Assembly: GCF_003254155.1 (NCBI RefSeq)
Contig: NZ_QKZI01000001.1
Span: 496,001-560,000, forward strand
Reading direction: 5' to 3'
DNA length: 64,000 bases
DNA from: Psychrobacillus insolitus
GTDB taxonomy: Bacteria; Bacillota; Bacilli; Bacillales_A; Planococcaceae
Made by a program: the position numbers and the translations under genes. The notes under the pieces are model-generated. The model saw only the letters and a program-made list of their open reading frames with translations. It ran no database searches and was not told where the DNA came from. The first letter of the stretch is position 1; every line of letters begins with the position of its first letter. Below are positions 34,305 through 42,258 of this stretch, in pieces.

Positions 34305-35030
34305 ATGAGAAACATATTGTTTAAAGGATATATTGGATTTACACTTTTACGTCTGTATCCTAGAATATCTAGACTGAAAAAAATTACCGAAAAAAAAGAA
34401 AAAATACAATTTGTTGATAAAATGCTAGTTCCAGTCTTAGAACAAGTAATTAAAATAACGGGAGCAGATGTCACCGTTACTGGAGCAGAAAATGTTCCAG
34501 TAAATGAAGCAGTTTTGTATGTTGGCAACCACCAAGGAAACATGGATATTCCTTTACTGTACTTAACAGCACCACAAAAAATGAGTTTCGTTGCTAAAAA
34601 AGAAATGGTAAAACTTCCGATTTTCGGATTTTTAATGAAACAAAGACAATGCGTGTTCATGGATAGAGAAAACGTTCGTGAATCTATCAAATCCATCAAT
34701 GAAGCAATTGATAATCTAAAACAGGGTTTTTCAATAGCTATTTTCCCAGAAGGTACAAGAAGTAAGGGTTCTGAAATGGGCGAGTTTAAAGTTGGTAGTT
34801 TGCGCATAGCATTAAAAGCTGGAGTAAAAGTAATTCCAGTGTCCCTTAGTGGCTCCTATAAGTTAATGGAAGAGACAGGAAAGATTACACCAGCTAAAGT
34901 ATCTATCCATTACGGAAAGCCAATAGATTCGAAAGACTTCAAAGATACAAATGGACTTGCGCAAAAAGTTCTTTACGAAATACAAAAGCACATATGCATA
35001 AACAGTACTCCTCTACTTCAAATGCCATGA
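34305..35030 (+). CDS. 1-acyl-sn-glycerol-3-phosphate acyltransferase (PlsC family)
   Basis: The start was set at ATG 34305, which follows GGAGG at ideal distance. The 241-residue protein has the acyltransferase motifs NHQGNMD (HX4D, near residue 76), FVAKKEMVKLPIFGFLMKQR, IFPEGTRSKGS (near 147) and VIPVSLSGSY. The enzyme transfers an acyl group to the sn-2 position of lysophosphatidic acid in membrane lipid synthesis. It stands alone, followed by a large palindromic repeat. Chromosomes often carry two paralogues, and which one this is cannot be told. Confidence 0.88.
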   Translation: MRNILFKGYIGFTLLRLYPRISRLKKITEKKEKIQFVDKMLVPVLEQVIKITGADVTVTGAENVPVNEAVLYVGNHQGNMDIPLLYLTAPQKMSFVAKKEMVKLPIFGFLMKQRQCVFMDRENVRESIKSINEAIDNLKQGFSIAIFPEGTRSKGSEMGEFKVGSLRIALKAGVKVIPVSLSGSYKLMEETGKITPAKVSIHYGKPIDSKDFKDTNGLAQKVLYEIQKHICINSTPLLQMP

Positions 35031-35149
35031 GTGTTAATCAAAAGACGCTTCGGCGACTAACATGATTTTGAACCATTAAAAACAGGTAGACATCTACCAT
35101 TAGTACCCTTTAAATATTTCTACTTAATTGAATATCGATGATTTTAAAA

Positions 35150-35258
35150 ATTAAGCAAAATGAATATACGACATAATCGTAAATAAGTGCAATAAGGGAC
35201 TTTTCTCCTGTATTTGCACTTATTTTAAAATATGTCGTATGTCCATTTTGCTTATTTA
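35150..35258. repeat. about 110-bp imperfect palindrome (copy 1)
   Basis: AAGCAAAATGAATATACGAC at the left returns as the inverse of GTCGTATGTCCATTTTGCTT at the right. The inner arms AAATAAGTGCAA / TTGCACTTATTT also pair. It would form a long hairpin between plsC-like and kinase genes. A diverged copy of the left half and centre is at 37505-37590. Confidence 0.8.
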
Positions 35259-35393
35259 TGCTTTTCGCAGTTTTTTAGAAAATACTTTTTACTAATTCTT
35301 GTGTCATTTGGTTAAAGATTATGATTCTTTGCTGCTGAACCTAAATCTATTTTATTTATTGCAAGTGAACTTTTGTACTCATGTAATTAATTT

Positions 35394-36638
35394 TCAATAT
35401 AGTTCTGAAGGAACCCTAGGTAATATAACTTCAACCTTGGTACCCTCATTTATTTTACTTGATATTTTTAGTCGCCCATCATGATTTTCAATAATTTTAT
35501 AGCTTGTCATTAATCCCAAACCTGTTCCTTTTTCTTTGGTTGTGTAAAATGGTTCACCAAGTTTTGGAATTCGATCTTCAGGAATACCAGTGCCTTGATC
35601 GATAAAGGAAATGGATATTGTATCTTTTTCTATTGCCTTTACCTTGATGTCAATGATTCCACCATTTGGCATCGCTTCAATGGAATTCTTCAAAATATTA
35701 ATAAACACTTGTTTTAATTGATTTTCCTCACACACAATCGTAGAAATTTCTGATTCAAATTCTACAATAATTTGAACATTGTTCATAATGGCATGCGTGT
35801 TGATGAGAGTAACAACGTCGTTTAGTAAAATTTTTATTTCTTTGTCTTTATATTCAACAGCAGTTGGCTTGGCCAATACTAAGAATTCACTAACAATAAG
35901 ATTAATTCGTTCTAACTCGGCTAATACGAGATTGAAATGCACTTCGTCACTTTTATACTTGGCTTTGAATAATTGAATAAATCCCTTTATAGAGGTAAGT
36001 GGATTCCGAATTTCATGGGCGATACCTGCAGCTAATTGTCCTACAAGCGCCAGTTTCTCTGATTTTTGAAGGAGACCTTCCGTTTCTTCCTTTTTATTGG
36101 TAACATCTTTAAAAATGGAGAATATGCTTTCTTTACCTTCAAATATAATTAGACGAGTAGAGACTTCAACAAAAATATTTTTTTGATCCAGACGTACTAT
36201 TTTTTGCTCCACATGATTTATTAACTTTTCTTTTTTCCTAAGTTTTTCCAACCGTTTCTTGGCTAATTCGTGATATTGAGGATTAATAAAGTGGTATATA
36301 GATTTACCAAGAATATCCTCCTTTTTTTGACCTCCAAGCATGTTTGTTCCGGCTTCATTGGTATAAACAATGATATTTTGGGAATAAATCAAAATGGCAT
36401 CTGGTATCGTTTCAATTAAAATTTTATAGTTTTTTTCACTTTCTTCCATTCTCTCCATATAAAACTTCATTTTGTCATAATGTTTAGCAATAAACCAAAA
36501 AAGAATGATCGTTAGGAATAAATCAAGCATAAAATCTTTAATTGAAAATTCTCCTATAAATAGTACATGAATAAATTGGTACAGTATCACAACACTAGTG
36601 GCTGCAATGATAGAAATAATTTGTCTTTTTTTTCTCAT
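35394..36638 (-). CDS. PAS-domain sensor histidine kinase (Kin-like)
   Basis: The 414-residue protein has two N-terminal membrane helices (IIAATSVVILYQFIHVLFI and DLFLTIILFWFIA). A PAS domain (about 70-185) with PDAILIYSQNIIVYTNEAGT follows. The HisKA dimerisation helix has the phospho-His in AAGIAHEIRNPLTSIKGF (His 208). The HATPase domain carries NILKNSIEAMPNGG, IDQGTGIPEDRI and KGTGLGLMTSYKII. No response regulator is adjacent, as is common for kinases feeding the Spo0 phosphorelay, so a sporulation or stationary-phase input is plausible. GAGGAAG precedes the ATG. Confidence 0.9.
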   Translation of the reverse strand: MRKKRQIISIIAATSVVILYQFIHVLFIGEFSIKDFMLDLFLTIILFWFIAKHYDKMKFYMERMEESEKNYKILIETIPDAILIYSQNIIVYTNEAGTNMLGGQKKEDILGKSIYHFINPQYHELAKKRLEKLRKKEKLINHVEQKIVRLDQKNIFVEVSTRLIIFEGKESIFSIFKDVTNKKEETEGLLQKSEKLALVGQLAAGIAHEIRNPLTSIKGFIQLFKAKYKSDEVHFNLVLAELERINLIVSEFLVLAKPTAVEYKDKEIKILLNDVVTLINTHAIMNNVQIIVEFESEISTIVCEENQLKQVFINILKNSIEAMPNGGIIDIKVKAIEKDTISISFIDQGTGIPEDRIPKLGEPFYTTKEKGTGLGLMTSYKIIENHDGRLKISSKINEGTKVEVILPRVPSELY

Positions 36639-36848
36639 AAAAACTTCCTCATAATTTAGTATGAATATCTTATAAACCGCATATGTTTATAGTCTTCGTG
36701 TTAACAAAAATGGCTTTCCCTGAAAATGCGGAGGGGGGATCAGAAACCATATTACCAGCCTAATACAAAAGTAAACGACGTGGGATCTTGATCTGTACTT
36801 AGCTTCTGATAAATCAAGCGTCATTCATGGAACTGCACTAGTAAGATG

Positions 36849-36880
36849 CAAATACTACCCCTGAAATTTGGTAGTATTTT
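36849..36880. terminator. hairpin with T-rich tail
   Basis: AAATACTACC pairs with GGTAGTATTTT. It lies within a roughly 430-bp stretch upstream of the next gene in which no other gene is seen. Confidence 0.6.
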
Positions 36881-37074
36881 GTTCATTTGGTGTCGCTTTG
36901 GAAGTTGAGTTACTTTAAATATATAACATTTTGAATTATTTACAATAAAAGAATAGGTAACTTCCTTAATTGTATGTTTGTTAAGATTATATTTTTTTCA
37001 TGTAAATTTTTCGAAACTCTGCACTCAATATATGGAAAAATGTGTATAATGAGAAAAAAGGAGCACGATAAATT

Positions 37075-37290
37075 ATGGATTCACTTTACGATAGAATGGA
37101 AACAGAAATGGTTGCAGGTTTTTTTTACTTCATAAACAAAAATATGGACAGCGGTATTCTATCCAATGCCATGCAATCAGAAATTAACCTAATTGAGCTT
37201 ACTGCTAAAAGAAGAGGAATCTCATTAGTAGAACTGTATGAAAAAGGTTCGTATTTATATGAAATGGATAGACAAGCAATCTTAACGTGA
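37075..37290 (+). CDS. small hypothetical protein (71 aa)
   Basis: AAAGGAG stands about eleven bases before the ATG and a TATAAT box lies about 30 bp upstream, so expression is likely. The product is helical: MDSLYDRMETEMVAGFFYFI, then INLIELTAKRRGISLVELYE. Length and helix-hairpin-helix look are reminiscent of Spo0E-like phosphatases, but the SQxLD signature is absent, so I do not assign it. It follows the Kin-like kinase gene on the opposite strand. Confidence 0.6.
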   Translation: MDSLYDRMETEMVAGFFYFINKNMDSGILSNAMQSEINLIELTAKRRGISLVELYEKGSYLYEMDRQAILT

Positions 37291-37504
37291 ACTACAGGAC
37301 ATAGCATCGACTGTCGAAATGCTCATATTTTAACAGAGGTTATTCTTTTAAATATAACTAATTTAAACCTTTTATAGCGTGGCTTAAGAAATACACAACC
37401 CGCGCTATTTCAATTACATACATAGCAATGCATTAGATAAAATGTCACCATCAAAGACAAATTGACAGCTAGCACTACTACACGCTTCAAATTATTAATT
37501 ATGA

Positions 37505-37590
37505 TTTTTAAAATAAAGCAAAATGAATATATGACATGTTCGAAAAAAAGTGCAGAAAAGAATCTTGTTTCCTGTATTTGTACTTTTTTA
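37505..37590. repeat. diverged partial copy of the 110-bp palindrome
   Basis: TTTTTAAAATAAAGCAAAAT and GTTTCCTGTATTTGTACTTT match the left half and centre of 35150-35258. The right arm is missing. Confidence 0.65.
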
Positions 37591-37599
37591 GTATTTTGA

Positions 37600-37675
37600 C
37601 CCTGTGTTAGAAACATTCACGTTAATTCAAACAAACGTGAATGTTTAAATCTCCATGTTTGTATCTAGCGCAGGG
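37600..37675. repeat. 76-bp palindromic repeat, copy 1
   Basis: Starts CCCTGTGTTAGAAACATTCA and ends with GTTTGTATCTAGCGCAGGG; ends and core (AACATTCACGTT / AACGTGAATGTT) are self-complementary. A copy of the same length is at 39805-39880. The pair flank the two divergent genes between them. Confidence 0.85.
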
Positions 37676-37684
37676 ATCAATCAT

Positions 37685-38710
37685 TCATCCCAACTTCCCC
37701 AGCTCATCTAATAAAGCACGTCGTTTTGGATGCTTTTGCTTCAATTCTCCAATCAGTTGTTTAGCCTCCAGTTCGTAGCCGGCTTTTTGCATCTTTGTAA
37801 TTGAGCGACAAACGTCTTGATAGCGTTTGCGGTCAGATGCTCGTGCTGCACTTATAGTAATGGTTTCTATGAAAAGTGCACAAACTTCTTCGTTATACGG
37901 TGCGGTTAAGTACGAATAATAGTTTTCGATTCTAGTAGGGGATTCTTTACAATAATCAAGAATACGCTCAGTCTGTTGTTCTTCGATAATCAGTGTACCG
38001 TATAGATGTGAATTTTGTTCTTTCAAATCGTCCAGGATTTTTTCGCGTGTAGAAAGCCATTCATCCGCTGGATAGAGCAACTTTAATTCTTCGTAATATT
38101 CATCGTCACGGCCATTCATTAATAATTCTATGGCTAATTCGCGCATTTCATTTGTATTGCCTAATTCTTTGTGCGCCGAAAAAGCATATCGTTTCCAATC
38201 GTACACGATTCCTGGTGAGTTGTGATCATGCGCTTGTCCGTCTATCGAAAGTTGTAATACTTTTGTATAATCACCTCGCTCGATAGCGGATATAATAACG
38301 CGTTCACGCATTTTGGCATCATTTATATTTTCTTCTAAAAACGTTTCAACTTCTTTTTTACTATATTTGGAGGCGATGAGTTGGTACTGTAATTCATTAA
38401 GCTCTTTATTAAAATACTCAGCACTCCAGCCATTTTCAGTTGTTTTCAGCGAAGTCAGTAGAGCGATGTATCTTACTTCAATTGTATCGTCGTGGCATAA
38501 AGGGATACAGGTACGAAGTAAGGAGATACTCCAGTCTGACCAATCATCCAATTCTTGAGTTAGTACTTGTTGTAGGACAAGTTCATACACTGTTTCGTAC
38601 TGATCCCTACTCCACACATCCACACCTTCCCATATAAGTTGGATATAGAATAAGGGGTGGTAATAGTGGATAACATGATTCTCATTGATATTGAAACAGG
38701 TGGATTTCAA
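37685..38710 (-). CDS. C-terminal part of a SWIM zinc-finger-type protein, probably 5'-truncated
   Basis: The frame opens at TTG without a ribosome site and overlaps the divergent exonuclease gene by about 45 bp. The body is all-helical, like a TPR-type solenoid. Its end, ITKMQKAGYELEAKQLIGEL then KQKHPKRRALLDELGKLG, is the characteristic tail of SWIM zinc-finger family proteins in Bacillales. The SWIM finger itself (CxCxnCxH) is absent, so the N-terminal part appears lost. It may be non-functional. The 76-bp repeat just after its stop may mark the rearrangement. Confidence 0.6.
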   Translation of the reverse strand: MKSTCFNINENHVIHYYHPLFYIQLIWEGVDVWSRDQYETVYELVLQQVLTQELDDWSDWSISLLRTCIPLCHDDTIEVRYIALLTSLKTTENGWSAEYFNKELNELQYQLIASKYSKKEVETFLEENINDAKMRERVIISAIERGDYTKVLQLSIDGQAHDHNSPGIVYDWKRYAFSAHKELGNTNEMRELAIELLMNGRDDEYYEELKLLYPADEWLSTREKILDDLKEQNSHLYGTLIIEEQQTERILDYCKESPTRIENYYSYLTAPYNEEVCALFIETITISAARASDRKRYQDVCRSITKMQKAGYELEAKQLIGELKQKHPKRRALLDELGKLG

Positions 38711-39781
38711 GTAGAGGATGGTATCCTTGAAGTAGGAATAGTCGTTGTTGAAAAGAACTCAATTGTAGAGGTACTGCATATTGGTGAAGCAGAGGATGAA
38801 GAACTGATTAATGAAGGAATGGGAGCAGGCTATATTTTTATTGAAGAAAATGACATCTATCGAAGATTATTCATAGATATACTTAGTCGATATGATTATC
38901 CTATAGTAGCTCATAATGCTTCATTTGACCGTAAGTTCCTTGTGCATTACGGATGGATGAATGAGGAGTATGTTGTTTATGATTCTATACGTGCGTTGAA
39001 AATATCTCATCCTCATTTATTCTCTTACTCATTAGGATTTGTAGTTGGATATTTTGGAGTGAAGCAAGAACATTCTCATACAGCTCTCAGTGATGTAATG
39101 GCATTGTTCGAAGTGTTACAAAAGGCGAATCCGCAATCATGGATTCCTTTGTTTAAGCCTCTGCCTAAAAAGTTCACTTCTACTGCAAAATCATTTATTG
39201 AACGTGGTATGAAGTTACAGGGTGAATCAGAAGTCTTTCATGGTAAACACATGGTATTTACAGGAACGTCACAGTTCCCTAGAATCTTAATGCAAGAAAT
39301 AGCCGTTGCATGTGGGTCAACCGTAGGCAATACTGTGAATAAAAAAACGGATTTTCTGATTTGTGGGGAAAAGGTAGGGAAAAGTAAAATCATTAAGGCA
39401 ATTGAACTTGATGTACCAATGTACGATGATGATTGGTTCATAGATATTGTTTTCAAAGACCTTTCTTTAGAACAAGTACTAACAGAAAATAAGGGTAATT
39501 ATGATGGGAAAATAGTAACGGAGGCAAATTCCCCATATAAGCGTCTACACGAGTTTGAAGGGAAGAAAGTTAATGTGGCTTGTTTATCTTTACGTATGCA
39601 GAGCAAGATTGTTGAATTACTTGTAGGAATGGATGCAATCATTTCAAAAGGTTCAAATGCAAAAAATGTGGATTATATGATTTATAAAGATGGTGGAGAT
39701 TACGTTATGTTAAAAGAAGCAAACGAACGAAACATCAAGCCGATTTCTGCTTCAGTCTTTAATCGTATGCTACTTAATTGA
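38666..39781 (+). CDS. DEDD 3'-5' exonuclease with BRCT domain(s)
   Basis: The start was set at GTG 38666, about nine bases after AAGGGG; ATG 38675 is an alternative. The DnaQ-type exonuclease has LIDIETGGF (Exo I), PIVAHNASFDRKFLVHYG (Exo II) and HSHTALSDVMALFEV (Exo III, DEDDh). It is followed by a clear BRCT domain, HGKHMVFTGTSQFPRILMQE through MYDDDWFIDIV. A weaker BRCT-like part from GKKVNVACLSLRMQSKIVEL to the end may be a second. The combination suggests DNA repair or processing guided by protein contacts. The gene lies between two 76-bp repeats. Confidence 0.85.
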   Translation: MDNMILIDIETGGFQVEDGILEVGIVVVEKNSIVEVLHIGEAEDEELINEGMGAGYIFIEENDIYRRLFIDILSRYDYPIVAHNASFDRKFLVHYGWMNEEYVVYDSIRALKISHPHLFSYSLGFVVGYFGVKQEHSHTALSDVMALFEVLQKANPQSWIPLFKPLPKKFTSTAKSFIERGMKLQGESEVFHGKHMVFTGTSQFPRILMQEIAVACGSTVGNTVNKKTDFLICGEKVGKSKIIKAIELDVPMYDDDWFIDIVFKDLSLEQVLTENKGNYDGKIVTEANSPYKRLHEFEGKKVNVACLSLRMQSKIVELLVGMDAIISKGSNAKNVDYMIYKDGGDYVMLKEANERNIKPISASVFNRMLLN

Positions 39782-39804
39782 AAAGCAACAAATAAAAAAA
39801 GCTA

Positions 39805-39880
39805 CCCTGTGTTAGAAACATTCAAGTCAATTCAAACAAACGTGATTGTTATGATTTTCATGTTTGTTTCTGACAAAGGG
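39805..39880. repeat. 76-bp palindromic repeat, copy 2
   Basis: CCCTGTGTTAGAAACATTCA to GTTTGTTTCTGACAAAGGG, the same length and orientation as copy 1. It ends 16 bp before the ribosome site of the YdbC-like gene. Confidence 0.85.
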
Positions 39881-39909
39881 AAAAAAACTATAAAACGGAG
39901 GTAATTATA

Positions 39910-40137
39910 ATAGCAGATATCAAATACGACATCATCGAAACGCTTGCGATATTATCTGAAGGAAGTAAAGGTTGGAAGAAAGAGCTGAATTTAATAAGCT
40001 GGAATGATCGAGAACCGAAATATGATATTCGGGAATGGTCAGAGGAGCATGACAAGATGCGTAAAGGCGTTACGTTTACATTATCTGAATTGCAGGCTTT
40101 GAAACAAGCGTTGAATGAATTACCTAACTTAGAATAA
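39910..40137 (+). CDS. YdbC/PC4-like ssDNA-binding protein with ATA in place of ATG
   Basis: A perfect GGAGG stands eight bases before ATA GCA GAT ATC AAA, exactly where relatives have ATG GCA GAT. The 75-residue product, ADIKYDIIETLAILSEGSKG then WKKELNLISWNDREPKYDIR and EWSEEHDKMRKGVTFTLSEL, is a full-length YdbC-type PC4 fold, known to bind single-stranded DNA. No in-frame ATG occurs before residue 51. It is either initiated from the rare AUA codon or silenced by a single G-to-A change. Confidence 0.75.
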   Translation: MADIKYDIIETLAILSEGSKGWKKELNLISWNDREPKYDIREWSEEHDKMRKGVTFTLSELQALKQALNELPNLE

Positions 40138-40139
40138 TA

Positions 40140-40362
40140 AGAAAAGCGTTAGCGCCTATTTCTGCGTAAGGCAGCAAATGGGGAATATAAGTTGGTCTGC
40201 AAAGGTCGCCACATCTTGTGGCAATGCAGACATGACCCGCTTCGTGCGGGCCCGAGGCAGCTCTTCAGCCACCAAAGTCGATTCCCCATTTGGACCCCGA
40301 GGTGCAACGATCTTCTGCGACGAGCTTCGCGCAGGAGCACAGGCTGCTTGCGTTAGACAGAT
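40140..40362. repeat. GC-rich structured repeat element (Planococcaceae-type)
   Basis: Ends GAAAAGCGTTAGCGCC and GCTGCTTGCGTTAGACAGAT match the minimal element at 50461-50497, but here about 185 bp of GC-rich sequence lies between. That interior holds GTCTGCA..GCCACA-TCT-TGTGGC..TGCAGAC, the UUCG-type hairpin CCCGC-TTCGT-GCGGG, and CTGCG / CGCAG. A long-range AATGGGGAAT / ATTCCCCATT pairing also exists. It is far above the surrounding GC content. It may be a mobile non-coding element or structured RNA. Confidence 0.75.
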
Positions 40363-40396
40363 TATGCAGAATTTTTTTATACTTATCTTTAGAAAG

Positions 40397-40421
40397 AGGA
40401 GCTGTCTTGTACAGCTCCTTT
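40397..40421 (+). terminator. hairpin, weak terminator
   Basis: AGGAGCTGT pairs with ACAGCTCCT, followed by TTTG. It stands after the structured repeat and before the GNAT gene. Confidence 0.45.
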
Positions 40422-40535
40422 GTCATGTTACATTTTTAAAACGAGTAGTCGCGCCGGGCTCTGAAGGTGTTCTTTTCGCTTCAATAAGAGTAGCCTATAT
40501 ATAATAGGAAACAAAAAATCATTGGAGGTTTTACT

Positions 40536-41201
40536 ATGTATCGAAAAGAGCTGTTTGTTTTTAATGGAGATACACCCATTCCAGCGATTATTCGGAATTA
40601 CGAAGTGAAGGATTTTCCAGACTTAATCCGTATCCAGCGAGAAAGCTTTCCACCACCATTTCCTTCTGAACTATGGTGGAACGAGGAGCAACTGTCCAAT
40701 CATGTTAGATTTTTTCCCAAAGGTGCACTATGTATTGAAATTAATGGAGAAATCGTTGGTTCGATTACGGGATTGATTGTTCGTTTTGACCCACAACATC
40801 CTGAGCATTCCTGGAGTGAGATAACCGATGATGGGTATATTCGTAACCATGATGCGAGTGGCAATACACTGTATATTGTTGATATTTGTGTTCTCCCAGC
40901 CTATAGAAAACTAGGGTTAGGAAAATGGTTAATGTTTTCCATGTCTGACGTCGTTACACATTTAGGGTTGAAAAGGCTACTGGGTGGTGGAAGAATGCCC
41001 GGATATCATAAGAAAGCAAATGACATGACCCCGCAAGAATATCTTCATGCTGTTACAAAAGGGGATCTGAAAGACCCGGTTATTTCCTTTTTACTACGAT
41101 GCGGTCGCACACCGGTACATATAGCCGCAAACTATCTGGAAGATGAAGAATCCTGTCATTATGGAGCACTTATGGAGTGGAAAAATCCTTTCTATTCCTA
41201 A
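40536..41201 (+). CDS. GNAT family acetyltransferase
   Basis: ATG follows TTGGAGG; 221 residues. The GNAT fold is seen from IRNYEVKDFPDLIRIQRESF through ALCIEINGEIVGSITGLI. The acetyl-CoA loop is YIVDICVLPAYRKLGLGKWL, carrying the R-x-x-G-x-G/A-type turn (RKLGLG). An extra C-terminal segment, GGGRMPGYHKKANDMTPQEY, resembles the GNAT module found fused to carbon-nitrogen hydrolases in other bacteria; here it stands alone. The substrate is unknown. Confidence 0.85.
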   Translation: MYRKELFVFNGDTPIPAIIRNYEVKDFPDLIRIQRESFPPPFPSELWWNEEQLSNHVRFFPKGALCIEINGEIVGSITGLIVRFDPQHPEHSWSEITDDGYIRNHDASGNTLYIVDICVLPAYRKLGLGKWLMFSMSDVVTHLGLKRLLGGGRMPGYHKKANDMTPQEYLHAVTKGDLKDPVISFLLRCGRTPVHIAANYLEDEESCHYGALMEWKNPFYS

Positions 41202-41319
41202 GTAAACTGAATTTAGCTAGTTTTCTAGTTAATAAAATAATCCAGTGTCGAATATTGTCAATTATAATACTAATCTTTCGAAATATTAGGTATACTAGAA
41301 GAAAATAGGAGTGGTTAAT

Positions 41320-42135
41320 TTGGCTAAAAAATTGGGCAAGTTAGAAGCAAAAAAATATGATCATTCTAAACCAGAATATAAAAAAGAGTTAAAAAAGTTA
41401 CAATATCATTTACTTAGTCTACAACAAACATTATTAAATGAAAAAATTGGCCTAATACTAGTATTTGAAGGAATGGACGCAGCTGGTAAGGGTGGTGCGA
41501 TTAAACGATTAACGCAACGTTTAGATCCACGAGGGTATGTAGTTCATCCTATTTCTGCTCCGCAGCAGCATGAACTTAGATATCACTATTTGGAACGCTT
41601 CTGGCGTAAACTACCTCAGCACGGACAAATCAGTATTTTCGATCGTTCATGGTATGGACGAGTATTAGTAGAACGTATCGAGAATTTAGCAACTAAAGCA
41701 GAATGGAAACGTGCTTATACTGAAATTAATCATTTTGAGAAAACGTTAAGCGATGAAAATTATATTATTATTAAACACTGGATCCACGTATCCAACGAAG
41801 AACAACTCAAACGCTTCTTAGAAAGAAAAACGGATCCATATAAAATGTGGAAACTGACGGATGAAGATTGGCGTAATCGAGACAAATTTGATTTATATAT
41901 TGAAACGGCAGAAGAAATGTTTGAAAAAACAAATACTGAAAATGCGCCATGGCTTCTCGTTCACGGAGATGACAAGTTACATGCGCGTTTGACTGTCCTT
42001 ACAAATATCATATACGAAATCGAAAGACAGCTAGATAAACGTGGAATCGAATATACACTTATTTCAGAAACAGTTGTAGTAGCGGATGAAATAGTAGAAG
42101 AAATGGCAGGAAATGATGTCGAAAAAGAAGAATAA
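41320..42135 (+). CDS. polyphosphate kinase 2 family protein
   Basis: TTG 41320 is preferred over the upstream GTG because AGGAG lies eight bases before it. The protein of about 270 residues carries Walker A LVFEGMDAAGKGGAIKRLT and Walker B ISIFDRSWYGRVLVERIE. It also has the lid region FLERKTDPYKMWKLTDEDWR and the RDKFDLYIETAEEM helix, all diagnostic of PPK2. These enzymes phosphorylate nucleotides with polyphosphate. The subclass (AMP-, NDP- or broad-specificity) cannot be settled by eye. It stands 120 bp upstream of argG. Confidence 0.92.
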   Translation: MAKKLGKLEAKKYDHSKPEYKKELKKLQYHLLSLQQTLLNEKIGLILVFEGMDAAGKGGAIKRLTQRLDPRGYVVHPISAPQQHELRYHYLERFWRKLPQHGQISIFDRSWYGRVLVERIENLATKAEWKRAYTEINHFEKTLSDENYIIIKHWIHVSNEEQLKRFLERKTDPYKMWKLTDEDWRNRDKFDLYIETAEEMFEKTNTENAPWLLVHGDDKLHARLTVLTNIIYEIERQLDKRGIEYTLISETVVVADEIVEEMAGNDVEKEE

Positions 42136-42175
42136 ACAAAAAAATACGGGAAATATGTATATTTAATAAATTACT

Positions 42176-42245
42176 TGTTGTATTTATACAGGACACATGA
42201 TATATTATGTATATTAATACTAAAAAAACGTATATAAATGCAATG
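42176..42245 (+). promoter_or_regulatory. possible ARG-box (ArgR operator) region
   Basis: TGTATTTATACAG and CGTATATAAATGCA, 45 bp apart, resemble the AT-rich palindromic ARG box (TGNATWWWWATNCA) and stand directly upstream of the argG ribosome site. ArgR control of argGH is usual in Bacillales; the sites here are imperfect. Confidence 0.4.
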
Positions 42246-42258
42246 GAGGAATATTATA

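Noticed and set aside
37075-37290. Spo0E-like aspartyl phosphatase
   Set aside because: Length and helical look fit, but the SQxLD signature is missing.
40149-40504. Frames on both strands over the GC-rich repeat
   Set aside because: Open only because of high GC; the DNA is better explained as a structured repeat with a matching minimal copy.
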